A stretch of DNA of 64,000 bases from Corylus avellana (GCF_901000735.1 NC_081547.1:25598046-25662045); one strand, 5' to 3'. Counted from the stretch's first letter, positions 35,549 through 50,000 are shown. The notes: generated by a model from the letters alone, not told the origin. A program made the numbers and translations.

Positions 35549-38500
35549 CTATAAATTAACAGGAAGACTAGTTAGAAAAGCTAGTGTATGGGGAGAAGTG
35601 GACTTTCCAAACAGGGAACACCAAGGAGGAAGCTTCAAAAGAACTTGCTCAGTTTTTGGCGTTATTCTGTCCACATCGGTTCTCAACTTCAAAAGGGGCC
35701 ACCCATCCCCCTTGTGAGACGATCGTGTAGAATTTTTCTTCCAGAAAAGAGTTAGATCAAATATCGTAGGTGCATTCTTCCCTCCAGAAAATTGAATAAT
35801 GTGCCATCCATCTCCACTGCTCTTGTCACCAAGTGGAACTAGCTCCTCTGAATTTACTGCATTGGAGATTGAATATTGAGATACGAAGAGAATAATGTTG
35901 GGTAATGGGTAGTAAGCTAGCAGTCATATGAGGCACTCCAGACAACATAACGGGCAACAGCAACAACAACAATTAATAAACATAAATTTCATCTTATAAT
36001 GGGGTAGCTCAAAACAGACCAATGTGATAATAGTTGAATAAGGAGGAGGTCCTAACCTAACAAAGTGCGTGCATTATGTGTGCCTACATTACATGCTGTC
36101 CTAGAAAACTTTTCCAATAAACCAAATCTCTGGATGAGCAAAAGATTGACATACATTGCATGGCACAACTTGCTCAACACAAGAAATGACAAGATACATT
36201 ATCAAATCTTTGTGCTAAAGAAGTGGTTTGGTCTTTAAAAATGAATCTATTATACAGGTTTAACATGTGAGCCATTTCTGCCTTGAGGCAAGCAAGGTTT
36301 TGGACAGGCTCTATACTATGGCATCAGGATTTATGCTATATGGAGATCAGTTCCCACGTAGCAGAACCCCATTCACAACAGTATTCGTCATCCAATAGAC
36401 ATCCTGAAAAATGAAAATTTCTGGAATAACAATGGCTCCATTTGTTAATGCTTTTTAGAGGATGTTATTGTTTTTTATTTGAAAAGGTGTTTTGATGATT
36501 CACATGGTCAAAAGCCTTCTCCATGTCCAAGTTGATAGAATGGGTGATTCCGTTTTTTAATGTGTTGTACTCCCTCAGAGTGAGACGAGGTGGTGAGAAT
36601 AGTATTTGGTGGATACCATCCAAGAGGCAGAAGTTTGAAGTTTGATCATTTTATCAAAGGTTATCTACTCCGTCTGGTTCATCATTTCCTTGGAAGATCA
36701 TTTGGAGAGTGAAGGTTTCATCGAGAGTGAGTTTCTTTGGGCAGACAACAGCTCTTGGGAAGATTCTTATTTGGATAACCTGAGAAAGAGAAAAGTCATA
36801 GTGGTGGATTTGGCCTTGCATGTGTAAAAAGGATGAGAAATCCATAGGTCATTTTCTTCTCCATTGTAAAGTTACAAGATACTTATGGACTTCAATTTTT
36901 TGCCTTTTTGGAATAGAATGGGTTACGCTTAGAAGGGTGACAAAACTGTTGGATTGTTGGAGAGGTTAATTGGCTAGTCCTCCGTTTTAGACGCATGGAG
37001 GATGTCCCCTTTGTGCTTAATGTTGTGTTTATGGAGAGAGTAGAATGCACAGGGTGTTTTGAAGTTCAAAAGATTCTCATTAAAAGGGTTTTTTCTTGTA
37101 TACTTCGTATGTATTAGGGTTGCATCCTTCTGGGCTTTCAATGAAATGCATTACTTATATAAAAAAATATGGTAAAAGTAATTTGAAGTATTTTGTGTTT
37201 TGAATTGTTTGTTAATATTTTTGTTTTAAAAAGAGAAAACAAAAGGGAGAAGAAAAATGTTTTACCAAACAAAACCAATGACTTTCAGAAACACAAAAAG
37301 GAAATAGCATGACTGAATGGAAGAGTGAAGTTAAAGTGAAATAAAGATTGCACATCGATTAAAGTTCATAGTACCTTTGAACTTGAAATCTTCTATTTCC
37401 TCGGTATTGATCGCAAGAACCCACCGTATTGAACCTTTTGTATCAAGTGAAACTTGTGTGATTCTTTCACTACTCTTAGTATCACTATCGACGTGAAATG
37501 TGGGAATATCTGATTTGCTCCACCCGCCTTCAGTGTCATCATAGGTCCAACAACCATATTTGACTGAAAAAGTAACAAAATCAACAACTTTCTCTCTACC
37601 ACATATGAAACCTTCTTTAATTTGTTCCACCTCCTTGTTCAACTTTCCAGGAGTTACAGAAAATAGAGATACATATGAGCTAGTATCTTGCTTTCCCTCA
37701 AATCTTCCTGTTGTATCCACAACATGCACAACCTGAGAAGCAAAAATATTTAAAATCTCCACGTACACCCACAAAAAAAAAAAAAACAATAAATTGGATA
37801 CCGGCATTGAGAAATTAGAATAGGACAAACAAATGGATTGCTGGTAGTTAATAAAATGATCACACTAATTCAACAATAAATTGAAAAGCTACAACACCCC
37901 AAAAAAAAAAATAAAGCAGCCAGGCAAGTACATCATCAACTCTTCACTGATATGCAGCTGACCCAAGTCACTATGTTTCAATGTGAGCCATCTTAAAGTG
38001 CTGGACTATTTAATGAGAATCAAGTGCCTAGCATCCTAAACATTTTTGTTTTTTGGTGAAAGACATAGTCCCACCCCTACAGTCCTTTATGTTTGTGACT
38101 TAGATACAGTAATAGGGACTGACCACTCTGCATCACAGAAAGCAATAAACCCAAATATGAATGCATAAATAATCCTATTATTCCAAAGCCAACTGATAAA
38201 CTAATAGGTATAAAGGAACTTCAAGCCTAGTGTTTTAGGTCACATAATCGTGACCAAAAGTCAAAATTTAGAAAATATTGCCAACTATCTAGTAAAAATT
38301 TCTCTACCCAGGAATGTAGACTACTTTTTTGCTCTAAAGATGTCATATATATGGCATGTAACTAACAATGTCATGGATTTAACTATAACTTGAGCATGTC
38401 CAATCTTTTCCAGCTTCCTTCAATTTTGTGCCACAGCTTTTACAAAAGAAATTTATTACTCTTTCTTCTTAACAAGTACACAAATAGATAAGACAGTTTT

Positions 38501-38704
38501 GTGTGTATAATGCAGAGTACAACAACTACCCCCAAAACAAACAAAATAAGCTGAATAAAGCAAGAGAAAATAGGTATGAATGAAAACTTACATTTACAGC
38601 TCTGGCAGTGTCTTCAGTAAATGGCGGAACAATACCCGATAATATGACAGTGACTGAGAGGCCAAACAGTAGGCAAGTAGCAAGGACAATTGATCTTTTT
38701 GCAC
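35549..38704 (-). pseudogene. Duplicate of the last three ERMP1-like exons (likely assembly redundancy)
   Basis: Exon-like blocks at 38704-38592, 37732-37375 and 35856-35549 repeat exons 11-13 of the complete gene at 51823-41071, with the same splice sites and stop. No exon 10 or earlier exon precedes them, because the sequence runs into the 100-N gap at 39072. They have no start codon and no frameshift. The absence of decay fits a duplicated contig end better than an old pseudogene. They should not be counted as a second metallopeptidase gene. Confidence 0.85.
36530..37170 (+). pseudogene. LINE 3' fragment with a reverse-transcriptase zinc-binding (zf-RVT) domain, in an ERMP1-like intron
   Basis: In shifting frames the translation reads IWWIPSKRQKFEV, FPWKIIWRVKVSSRVSFF, DNLRKRKVIVVD, CKKDEKSIGHFLLHCKVTRYLW and WVTLRRVTKLLDCWRG. 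This is the standard order of the zf-RVT module at the end of plant L1 polyproteins. Frameshifts and stops show it is dead. It is followed by a LINE-like 3' tail (CTTGTATACTTCGTATGTAT ... CATTACTTATATAAAAAAAT). It lies antisense in the intron between exons 12 and 13. Confidence 0.8.
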
Positions 38705-39071
38705 CTAGAAATTAATTGCACACATAATAGAGTTAGATTAAATAATAACAAGTATCAAATCTCGTATATGTAATGATGCACCTTCATAATGAAGAGCAAA
38801 GCAAATATGCCAACTTAGGAGAAAAAGAAAACATTTCGTCTAAAACTAAAGCAGTCAAAAGATTAAAAATGTGGACCTATATGGCATCATATATACTCAA
38901 CGTAACAAGGCTTTAAATCCTAACCACTTGAGATCTGCTAACTTTTGGCATACAACAATTTCTAAGCAAAGGTAAAATATGATGAGCTCTAATTTCTAAA
39001 CCAAAGTGCAATGTGATGGCCTGCAATTTCTGAACCAAGGTGACATCTGAAGCCTGTACCAATTTCTGTTT

Positions 39072-39171
39072 NNNNNNNNNNNNNNNNNNNNNNNNNNNNN
39101 NNNNNNNNNNNNNNNNNNNNNNNNNNNNNNNNNNNNNNNNNNNNNNNNNNNNNNNNNNNNNNNNNNNNNNN
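39072..39171. other. Assembly gap of exactly 100 N
   Basis: One hundred undetermined bases, a conventional placeholder for a scaffold gap of unknown size. It lies between the end of the first and the start of the second copy of the duplicated segment. Confidence 1.
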
Positions 39172-39677
39172 ATTGAAGATTTGATCAGATTTCAACATCT
39201 GTCTTCCTGCTAGTACAGTTTTTAACAATGACAGGCATAATTTATCTAAGACAGATTGTCGTACAAAAAGCCTTTGATCAACTTAATTCCTTCTTCCTCC
39301 TTACGCTGGCAATTAGGAAAAGTTAAAATGAAAGATGGGTTTCAAATTAACAATTCTATCCACTAATTTCTCATCACCAAAGCAATTAAAGAGCCCAACG
39401 ATTGCATCTCTTCATTGAAAAGAAAATTCAGGGTTGCCCATAACTGTGATACAGAACAAATTGTACTTCTTCTTTAAAAGCTAGAAGCCATAGAATCACT
39501 TCATTCATATGTTTAAACCCCTCAAAAGAATATATTACAACCTAAAACTTAAACCCACGAAATACCCAATAGTTCCGGCGATGTTTCAGATCCAACGGCA
39601 TGTAGTTTAAAGGAACAAAAAGAAAAAGCTTCAAACTTTTTGCATATAAACACAAAAAAAAAAACATATCTGGGTAC

Positions 39678-39858
39678 CTGATTTGGAGGGAGAGGAGAAG
39701 AAAGAGAATTCATGGGAAGAGCGAGGAACCCTAGAAGGGAAAGATGGGTTCAGTGGTTTCTTGAAATTGAGATTGTTGTTGAGACAAGACGAAGTTCTGG
39801 AGTTGTTTATGGAGGTTGAGGTTGAGGTCACCGAGATTCCCAACGGTATGCTCCGCAT
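39678..39858 (-). pseudogene. Orphan duplicate of GNAT exon 1
   Basis: This block is the same as the transit-peptide exon at 34336-34156, including the GTACC donor. Downstream on the minus strand the sequence meets the gap before exon 2 would be reached, so this copy is not part of a complete gene in this assembly. In the true genome it is probably the same exon as the one at 34336. Confidence 0.85.
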
Positions 39859-41070
39859 TTCTTGGACGACAATTTCTCTCTCTCTCTCTCTCTCTTTCCC
39901 GACAGACTCGGAGGTTCCTTTGGTTTTTGCTCCCAGGCAACTCGGACTGACGAGGAGTGAGTTGCTACGCGCCTAGCCTACTTATCACACTTGTGTTGCT
40001 GACTGAACTCTTCAAAATGGACGGATTGGGATCGCACGTGTTAACTAAGATACTCAGGTGGCCTTGGGAGTGACGATGCCTAATCCAGAAGAATGATACT
40101 ACACACACGTTCTCACTTTTACACTCTAGTCTTATTATTATCTTTTTTAGGTAATTTTTAAAATTATCATTAATTCAAAATCTAATAATAATGATTCATC
40201 CCAAAATCTAAATCAAAATCTAAATCAGAATCCTATAATGAGAGTGATAGTGTACGAATGAAAATGTGTATAACTATGGGGTATATATTGTCCACCATAA
40301 GATAGGATTGTGATATGCTACAATTAATTATTTATATTGCATATAATATTATAAGACGAATAGTTAATGTGAAAGGACAAATGGACTTCACGGACAACTT
40401 GAACATGTGTCCAAACAGCCCAAGCTTGAGCAACCCTAATAAGTGTGAGGTCCACATGCCGTCTCACATGTAAGCCTAAGTTTATTCCTTTCCGTCTATT
40501 ATGTATGGTTATTTCGTTTAGATGGTGAAGAGGTTAAAGAGATTTTTCTTTTTCTCAATTGATTGGCAGGTTGTGAACTAAATATCTGGTCTACCTCCAG
40601 CCGACTCATTGAACACCAATTATGATGCTACGTTTCGTGGAAGATGGCATAATTGAATACAATCTGGTTTAGGAAGCCCCAAACGGGGGAGATGAAATGC
40701 CGCTCATTTTGCCAAATTTCCATGTGTTTTGAGAGTTTTTTCTTTGGAATTTGCAGAGGCTTGTTCGTTTGTCAACCAACAAACTCTTTTGTGTTTCTTT
40801 CCTTGGGCGAGAGACAGAGAGGGAGAGCAATGCAAGTATAAAAGCGATCAGACGGCCAACAGAAAGTTCAACAATTAAGGGAAAAATAAATAATAAAAAA
40901 AAATCTCACCTGTGCCTCTTCTATCTACTCATACATTAGCTGTTTATCTGACAAGCGGAAAGATTTGACTTTCTTTTTTCTTCTACCCTATGAAAATATT
41001 AATGTTACAATTTCAGTTTCAGTTAAACTGAAAAATACATTGTGCAACCCTGAATATGAGATTGGGGTCC

Positions 41071-44000
41071 CTATAAATTAACAGGAAGACTAGTTAGAAA
41101 AGCTAGTGTATGGGGAGAAGTGGACTTTCCAAACAGGGAACACCAAGGAGGAAGCTTCAAAAGAACTTGCTCAGTTTTTGGCGTTATTCTGTCCACATCG
41201 GTTCTCAACTTCAAAAGGGGCCACCCATCCCCCTTGTGAGACGATCGTGTAGAATTTTTCTTCCAGAAAAGAGTTAGATCAAATATCGTAGGTGCATTCT
41301 TCCCTCCAGAAAATTGAATAATGTGCCATCCATCTCCACTGCTCTTGTCACCAAGTGGAACTAGCTCCTCTGAATTTACTGCATTGGAGATTGAATATTG
41401 AGATACGAAGAGAATAATGTTGGGTAATGGGTAGTAAGCTAGCAGTCATATGAGGCACTCCAGACAACATAACGGGCAACAGCAACAACAACAATTAATA
41501 AACATAAATTTCATCTTATAATGGGGTAGCTCAAAACAGACCAATGTGATAATAGTTGAATAAGGAGGAGGTCCTAACCTAACAAAGTGCGTGCATTATG
41601 TGTGCCTACATTACATGCTGTCCTAGAAAACTTTTCCAATAAACCAAATCTCTGGATGAGCAAAAGATTGACATACATTGCATGGCACAACTTGCTCAAC
41701 ACAAGAAATGACAAGATACATTATCAAATCTTTGTGCTAAAGAAGTGGTTTGGTCTTTAAAAATGAATCTATTATACAGGTTTAACATGTGAGCCATTTC
41801 TGCCTTGAGGCAAGCAAGGTTTTGGACAGGCTCTATACTATGGCATCAGGATTTATGCTATATGGAGATCAGTTCCCACGTAGCAGAACCCCATTCACAA
41901 CAGTATTCGTCATCCAATAGACATCCTGAAAAATGAAAATTTCTGGAATAACAATGGCTCCATTTGTTAATGCTTTTTAGAGGATGTTATTGTTTTTTAT
42001 TTGAAAAGGTGTTTTGATGATTCACATGGTCAAAAGCCTTCTCCATGTCCAAGTTGATAGAATGGGTGATTCCGTTTTTTAATGTGTTGTACTCCCTCAG
42101 AGTGAGACGAGGTGGTGAGAATAGTATTTGGTGGATACCATCCAAGAGGCAGAAGTTTGAAGTTTGATCATTTTATCAAAGGTTATCTACTCCGTCTGGT
42201 TCATCATTTCCTTGGAAGATCATTTGGAGAGTGAAGGTTTCATCGAGAGTGAGTTTCTTTGGGCAGACAACAGCTCTTGGGAAGATTCTTATTTGGATAA
42301 CCTGAGAAAGAGAAAAGTCATAGTGGTGGATTTGGCCTTGCATGTGTAAAAAGGATGAGAAATCCATAGGTCATTTTCTTCTCCATTGTAAAGTTACAAG
42401 ATACTTATGGACTTCAATTTTTTGCCTTTTTGGAATAGAATGGGTTACGCTTAGAAGGGTGACAAAACTGTTGGATTGTTGGAGAGGTTAATTGGCTAGT
42501 CCTCCGTTTTAGACGCATGGAGGATGTCCCCTTTGTGCTTAATGTTGTGTTTATGGAGAGAGTAGAATGCACAGGGTGTTTTGAAGTTCAAAAGATTCTC
42601 ATTAAAAGGGTTTTTTCTTGTATACTTCGTATGTATTAGGGTTGCATCCTTCTGGGCTTTCAATGAAATGCATTACTTATATAAAAAAATATGGTAAAAG
42701 TAATTTGAAGTATTTTGTGTTTTGAATTGTTTGTTAATATTTTTGTTTTAAAAAGAGAAAACAAAAGGGAGAAGAAAAATGTTTTACCAAACAAAACCAA
42801 TGACTTTCAGAAACACAAAAAGGAAATAGCATGACTGAATGGAAGAGTGAAGTTAAAGTGAAATAAAGATTGCACATCGATTAAAGTTCATAGTACCTTT
42901 GAACTTGAAATCTTCTATTTCCTCGGTATTGATCGCAAGAACCCACCGTATTGAACCTTTTGTATCAAGTGAAACTTGTGTGATTCTTTCACTACTCTTA
43001 GTATCACTATCGACGTGAAATGTGGGAATATCTGATTTGCTCCACCCGCCTTCAGTGTCATCATAGGTCCAACAACCATATTTGACTGAAAAAGTAACAA
43101 AATCAACAACTTTCTCTCTACCACATATGAAACCTTCTTTAATTTGTTCCACCTCCTTGTTCAACTTTCCAGGAGTTACAGAAAATAGAGATACATATGA
43201 GCTAGTATCTTGCTTTCCCTCAAATCTTCCTGTTGTATCCACAACATGCACAACCTGAGAAGCAAAAATATTTAAAATCTCCACGTACACCCACAAAAAA
43301 AAAAAAAACAATAAATTGGATACCGGCATTGAGAAATTAGAATAGGACAAACAAATGGATTGCTGGTAGTTAATAAAATGATCACACTAATTCAACAATA
43401 AATTGAAAAGCTACAACACCCCAAAAAAAAAAATAAAGCAGCCAGGCAAGTACATCATCAACTCTTCACTGATATGCAGCTGACCCAAGTCACTATGTTT
43501 CAATGTGAGCCATCTTAAAGTGCTGGACTATTTAATGAGAATCAAGTGCCTAGCATCCTAAACATTTTTGTTTTTTGGTGAAAGACATAGTCCCACCCCT
43601 ACAGTCCTTTATGTTTGTGACTTAGATACAGTAATAGGGACTGACCACTCTGCATCACAGAAAGCAATAAACCCAAATATGAATGCATAAATAATCCTAT
43701 TATTCCAAAGCCAACTGATAAACTAATAGGTATAAAGGAACTTCAAGCCTAGTGTTTTAGGTCACATAATCGTGACCAAAAGTCAAAATTTAGAAAATAT
43801 TGCCAACTATCTAGTAAAAATTTCTCTACCCAGGAATGTAGACTACTTTTTTGCTCTAAAGATGTCATATATATGGCATGTAACTAACAATGTCATGGAT
43901 TTAACTATAACTTGAGCATGTCCAATCTTTTCCAGCTTCCTTCAATTTTGTGCCACAGCTTTTACAAAAGAAATTTATTACTCTTTCTTCTTAACAAGTA

Positions 44001-47000
44001 CACAAATAGATAAGACAGTTTTGTGTGTATAATGCAGAGTACAACAACTACCCCCAAAACAAACAAAATAAGCTGAATAAAGCAAGAGAAAATAGGTATG
44101 AATGAAAACTTACATTTACAGCTCTGGCAGTGTCTTCAGTAAATGGCGGAACAATACCCGATAATATGACAGTGACTGAGAGGCCAAACAGTAGGCAAGT
44201 AGCAAGGACAATTGATCTTTTTGCACCTAGAAATTAATTGCACACATAATAGAGTTAGATTAAATAATAACAAGTATCAAATCTCGTATATGTAATGATG
44301 CACCTTCATAATGAAGAGCAAAGCAAATATGCCAACTTAGGAGAAAAAGAAAACATTTCGTCTAAAACTAAAGCAGTCAAAAGATTAAAAATGTGGACCT
44401 ATATGGCATCATATATACTCAACGTAACAAGGCTTTAAATCCTAACCACTTGAGATCTGCTAACTTTTGGCATACAACAATTTCTAAGCAAAGGTAAAAT
44501 ATGATGAGCTCTAATTTCTAAACCAAAGTGCAATGTGATGGCCTGCAATTTCTGAACCAAGGTGACATCTGAAGCCTGTACCAATTTCTGTTTCCAAGTG
44601 ATGTAAACAACTACACCCATGAAAACTGTATTCCACTTATAGCCCGACTAGTTAATTTGCTAGAGTGGACAATAGCAACATCCAAACAAAAATGTCAATG
44701 TCATTATCAACAGAGAAGATTGATGCAAGAAAGGAGATACACCAATTTGCTAGAGTGGACAATAACAACACCTGAAAGATGAACATATGAAAGGAGATAC
44801 ACCAAAGTCAGGCACATGACAACAGCAATAAAAGCAGCAATTATCACATTCCCCAGCCACTCAGGAGTGCTACCAGGATTCCTGCATGCATATACAAGGC
44901 AGGGTAAGCAGTCATTTTCTTAATGTCAGCAAATGAAGAATAGAAGTTCAAATACCAAAGTGGGAACACAACATAGATCAGTACGAGAACACGGGTATCA
45001 GACATGGGGAGCAGCTGAATGAGCCAACTTGCTGAAAAGAATTTCATATGGACCATACTCTAACAATGCGTTATGATTAATATAATTTATTAGTAAGGGC
45101 TATCGATAATCCACATGGAACATTGCTAAACAAACAATGAGAACATGGGAAAAGACGACAAGAATTTCATCTCAAATGCACAAGGCTGTTTTAACAGTCG
45201 CATCATATTTGTAGTTTAAGAAGAATGCCATAAGCTATACCTATCAAATCGAACCAAAGTCCCAATTATTGTGCTCGCTAACCGGATAAAAATGCCAGCA
45301 GAAATTAAAATTGGTACAGCTAAGCCCATAATCAGTGTTGCAAGTTTGAGTGGCTTTGGTAAACGGACTGGGCTTAGAGTCGCTTCAAGCAAGCCATCTG
45401 GAAAGTCAACCATACCAACTTAGTTAGAAGTATAAACTACCAAATAACAAGTCCCACTTGTCTAAAACAAGCATCATGTGAGACATGCATTCCATGAATC
45501 AAACAAGGGCAAGGAAAAATGTAAACTTACATGCAAACGCTGGTGGAACCAGCCAAACTAGAGCCAAATAAGAGGACCCAATTTTATAATAGTTTCCCAT
45601 TATGAGAAGAATGAGCCACTGAAGAGATCCAGCTTTATAGAGCCATCTTTCAGCCTCTAATTTGATTAAATCAGCTTGAATAGCAGGTGGCAATGGCTTT
45701 CTCTTGGAATACACGTTGGACAAATATGTTTGAAGAAAAAGGTAACCCAAGTGTTGACCAGTCAATGCCCCAAGAAGAGCAGGTGCAGCAAATAATCCAA
45801 CCACCAACCATGGGCTTGCAATATAGGGCACTGGTGATGACGATACTAGGGGTAGAATAAAAGCAATGAGAACAGAGAAACCTAATGCGAATATCCACAT
45901 AAGGATAACACTCAAAAATGACAAGGCCAGTGAAACTGTGGCAGGATAACCACCCATAAGCAATGATGTAGCCCAAATGAGAAGTGATTGCATTATCACT
46001 GAATTATGAAGTATATTTGCAAAACGTTGGCGGTATACAATCATATATGTTCCCTGAGATTGCAACAAGTATTAGAATCACCACATTTTTTTCTTTTTTA
46101 TTTTTTTTTTAAAGAAAAGGAAACAAACGGAAGAATAGTGTCAAGCCAATAACAGAAATAACAGTTATAGGTACCAAGATGTCAAAAAATGTGGCAGCAT
46201 TCAAGCCTGTATTTTCCTCTTCTTCGATTGTATTGCTTTTGGGAAGATGAGAGGATGCAGCAACGTGAATCAGAAAAGAAAGCATATTTTCTCCAAGATG
46301 TTGAAGAGACCCTGGTTTAAGCAGCTCTAACTTGTCATTCTGCATGAGATAAAAAATTCAAATGGTAATTAATATATTCAACATGAAAAACTTAAGGGAA
46401 TGTTTTATTTTTGTAAGTAACCTAAGGAAATCTACTTATCAAGAAGTAACCTATTGGGTAAGTTCTTTATCCTCTTATTCCGCCTTTTCTCAAGGGGAAT
46501 ATTCAGAATCGTGATGTTATAGACAATTATTTACCTAAATTTTTGTTTCCCTTTTTTACGAAGAGTAAAGGATATTAACCCAGCCCACCCCCCACCAAAC
46601 CTCCTTTTCTGTTGTGGTCAGTTAGCCCCTCTGATTCATAGAAAACGTTATGTAGACACAAACTAACAAGCAACACATGCGAGCCACCTGCCTAACTCAA
46701 AGCTGAGCTCCAATATATCCCTCATTTAGAAGGCACAGATCGATTGACAAGATTCTTCTTCAGGCTGCAGTCAGTCGCAGCACAGCATATCACCCATCAT
46801 TTACCAAATCATGCATGCTACAGTACACTTAAACAATGCCACCCGCCAAGCAAGCATTCTGTTCTCTGTCGCACCCCCCACCCCCTTCTCCCCTCCTCTT
46901 CCAGGAAGGCCATAGCATGACTAAAGTTAAAGACCAAGGTCTAGTCAAACTATTTGTGCTTCTATCTTAATTAGTTGCTCTTGTAATTTTCGATCCTTTG

Positions 47001-50000
47001 ACCAAACCAGAATAAAACTTTCCGTAGAGTAATGAAATGCAGTAAGGAATGATTTTCAGATGAATTGGAACAAAAAAGGAAAAATGAAATAAGTGGAAAA
47101 CCTTAGTGTGGTATACTGCACTGTTTTCCGAGTATGCAAAGTCAAGCCCTGAAAGGCCAGCAACCTCTTGGTATACTTGGAAATCTGTTGCAGATTTTAT
47201 GGCTCCAGAAGAAAACAGATCCTGCAGCAATAAAGTTACTCAGCTTAAGTATTCTTCCTAAACAAATGCACATCAACTATCAAAAGTGATAATAGGAGGA
47301 AAAGAAAAGCATCACAAAGAAGAATTACAAACCTGTGCTACGATTTGGCCAGATGGGTATTTTGCTACCAAGGCAAAGTTTTCAATAGCCCATGGATGCG
47401 GACCAGCCTATTAGACAAGGAAATTTAGATAATACAGGAAAAGCATCACATTAAGTACATTATGAGGATCGATGAACAGCCTTTAAAGAGTATTAAGGAA
47501 ATAAAGATACTATTCAATGATAAGCACTAGCTATTTCACAAGCAATATCAAGTTAAAAGGCAAGCAATACAGAATGGATAGCCATAACAATTGGACCATT
47601 CTCCCAAATGAAGAAGTCCATCATTATCTATGATAATGAGCGATTTCAGGTGTTCACTGTGAGAGGTTAGGGCCAGGCACCCATTTAAGAGGCAACACAA
47701 CCTGGGTGTGGTTGGACAAGTCCCTAACTTGCCATATCAAGCACTTGTCCATAATGGGAAAGAGAAACAAGTTCTTGATCACTGCTAGTCACCAAGATAT
47801 TTTTTTTTTTATGTTTTCTCTGATGATTGTCTCAAATTAACAGGAAAGACCAACTCGAACACATGTAATTTATATAAACATAGAATTTACCCAAGAAAAT
47901 ATAGCAAAGAAGTCAGACACCTCGAGAATTCAGCAGTGTCATCTCATCCCATAAAATTGGGATTAGAAATCAAACATACATAGCTGCATATAAAGTCAGC
48001 TCACTCAAATTTATGTGAGATAGATATTTTTAGACAGTTACCATCATCTGACACCATCTAGATGAAGTCCAACTAACCAGAAAGTTGATGCTAACCACAC
48101 AGTCTTATCGCATGGGCTATACATAAATGCAACAATAAAGAGATTGTGATCCATAACTAAACCTGAAATATGCCAGATTTCCCTCCAATACCCATGGCCT
48201 CCAAATCAATAGCCACACGAACAGTGTCATTCCAGGGGTGCTGCATCAATAAATTCAATATCAACACTTCTATAGGTAAAATATGTTTTTAGATACTAAA
48301 AGCAAGGTGGAGCAATGCTGAACAGTAGTCGCCCATCAATATGTGCAAGAACAACTTATGTAACAAATTTTTAAAAACATTCACAAAGAGGTTATAAGAT
48401 AACCTTGGTGCTGAAATTCTTGTATCGGCACTCACAATAATATGAATCATCTCCAGAGACATTAGATTTTCAGTTGTCAAATATTGTCAACTATAAAACA
48501 TTGAACAAACTTCTGCTTCAAGATTCGACTCACAAATTTATTGATTTTTTATATGAGTAATCAAAATATTATTAAAAGCATAAGACGCCCCCAGGTACAC
48601 AAAAAGTATACAAAAGAAGCCAACTAGCTATTAGGAGCAAATTATTAATAATAATAATAATAACTAATCACCAAAGGATAAGCAAAAACAGTTGTTCAAA
48701 TATATTGTATATTTGAATGGCACTTCCAAAAAATTTCCACGAGAGTTGCAACAAAATCATCATTTATGCAAGCAATACCAAATAAAACTGGAAAACTTCC
48801 TTAAGGGCCATATCTCCATACCAAAGATCATGCCAGAATCTAACATTTGAGTCATATCTCACCTCAAATCTAGAATGACTACAAAACTTACCCCAACCCC
48901 TCCTAATATTCTTCCATACGTCCTGATGGGCTCCCTAGAACACCACCCTCCCCATGCACTTCCATATTTAGAGTCCACCACCACACTCCGCCAAGCCTTT
49001 CTCTCAAGCCCATAGCGCCAAAGCCATTTACTTAAGAGCGCATGATCGAACCTCAGCAAGTTCCTAGGTGATATTTGAACTCTTCACCTAGCCCCTCATA
49101 AAAAATCACGTTAGAGCTTCTCAATACGGTTTACGATACTTGCAGGGAGAGGAAATAGGGACATAAGGTACATAGGTAAGTTGGAAAGGGTGTTCTTGAT
49201 AAGGGTAATCCTACCACTCTTAGACAAATACAACACTTTCCAACTTGCCAACCGACGTTCTATGTTCTCAATCACATTGTCCCATTTATTCTTGGCCTTA
49301 TAGGATGCCCCCAATGGAAAACCAAGATACTTCAAGGGCAAATACTCCATATTTCTTGATGCGTTCCCACAAAAACTTCTCCCTTAACGAGCGGCATCAT
49401 GCCCTTCGCCAAACAATGGTTGAGAAGACCCGCTTGTTCCTCTCTTTCATCCACCACCGTCTACAATGCCGAAGAAAGTTGCAGCCTTTCACAGTTTGAT
49501 CGCCCAGTTGTACCAACCTTTACCTTCTCAACCCTCTCGCATAACGATGGAGTTACGCCGTCCTCCACTGCCGTATTCACCAATGACCAAATAGCAACCA
49601 TTTTTGTTTGCACGTCTCTGAACAATGAAAGCTTTAGAGCCCTCTCTAGATGAATTCAAAATCTCCTTCGTCGCCTCTGCATACAGCTCCTCCACAATTG
49701 CCACCAACCAAAGCACAAACGCTTTACCGAAAGGAACAGAACACATAAAGCCCCTGCTCCTTTCAAAAACACGTAAAACATGGAGTCCTTCAATTGCAAA
49801 CTTGAAAGATTTTGATTCTACAAAATTCCGTCTAAAAAGACCCATCACAGCACACCAAAAAGAAAAATAACATAAACAACGTTGCCAAAAAAAGTCAACC
49901 GCAAAAAGGAGATCTTCATGCATCAATTTCTATGTTCGTGTTTGTAATCTCCATCAATTAAAGCACATTGGACACACGATAACCCAGGAATGAAAACAAC

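Larger units (their letters stand above)
33650..39071. repeat. Large direct duplication, first copy (5,422 bases, ends at the 100-N gap)
   Basis: This segment is repeated at 39172-44593 with a constant offset of 5,522. Every reading frame in it recurs with the same length and translation. Homopolymer runs, the (TC)n run near 34352-34372 and spot-checked lines of sequence are the same in both copies. The first copy stops exactly at the gap, inside a sequence (AATTTCTGTTT) that continues without a break in the second copy. Confidence 0.95.
39172..44593. repeat. Large direct duplication, second copy (5,422 bases, starts at the 100-N gap)
   Basis: It is the counterpart of 33650-39071. It begins at the first base after the gap with ATTGAAGATTTGATCAGATT, which in the first copy lies in the middle of continuous sequence. 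It ends where the complete ERMP1-like gene continues (CCAAGTGATGTAAACAAC). The placement is what two contigs with overlapping ends would give. Confidence 0.95.

Noticed and set aside
35549..38704. A second metallopeptidase gene
   Set aside because: Only exons 11-13 are present, identical to the complete gene and ending at a 100-N gap. An assembly overlap explains this better.
49528..49926. An independent 132-residue gene on the minus strand
   Set aside because: The sequence matches the N-terminal part of plant LINE polyproteins and is followed by reverse-transcriptase remnants in an intron.
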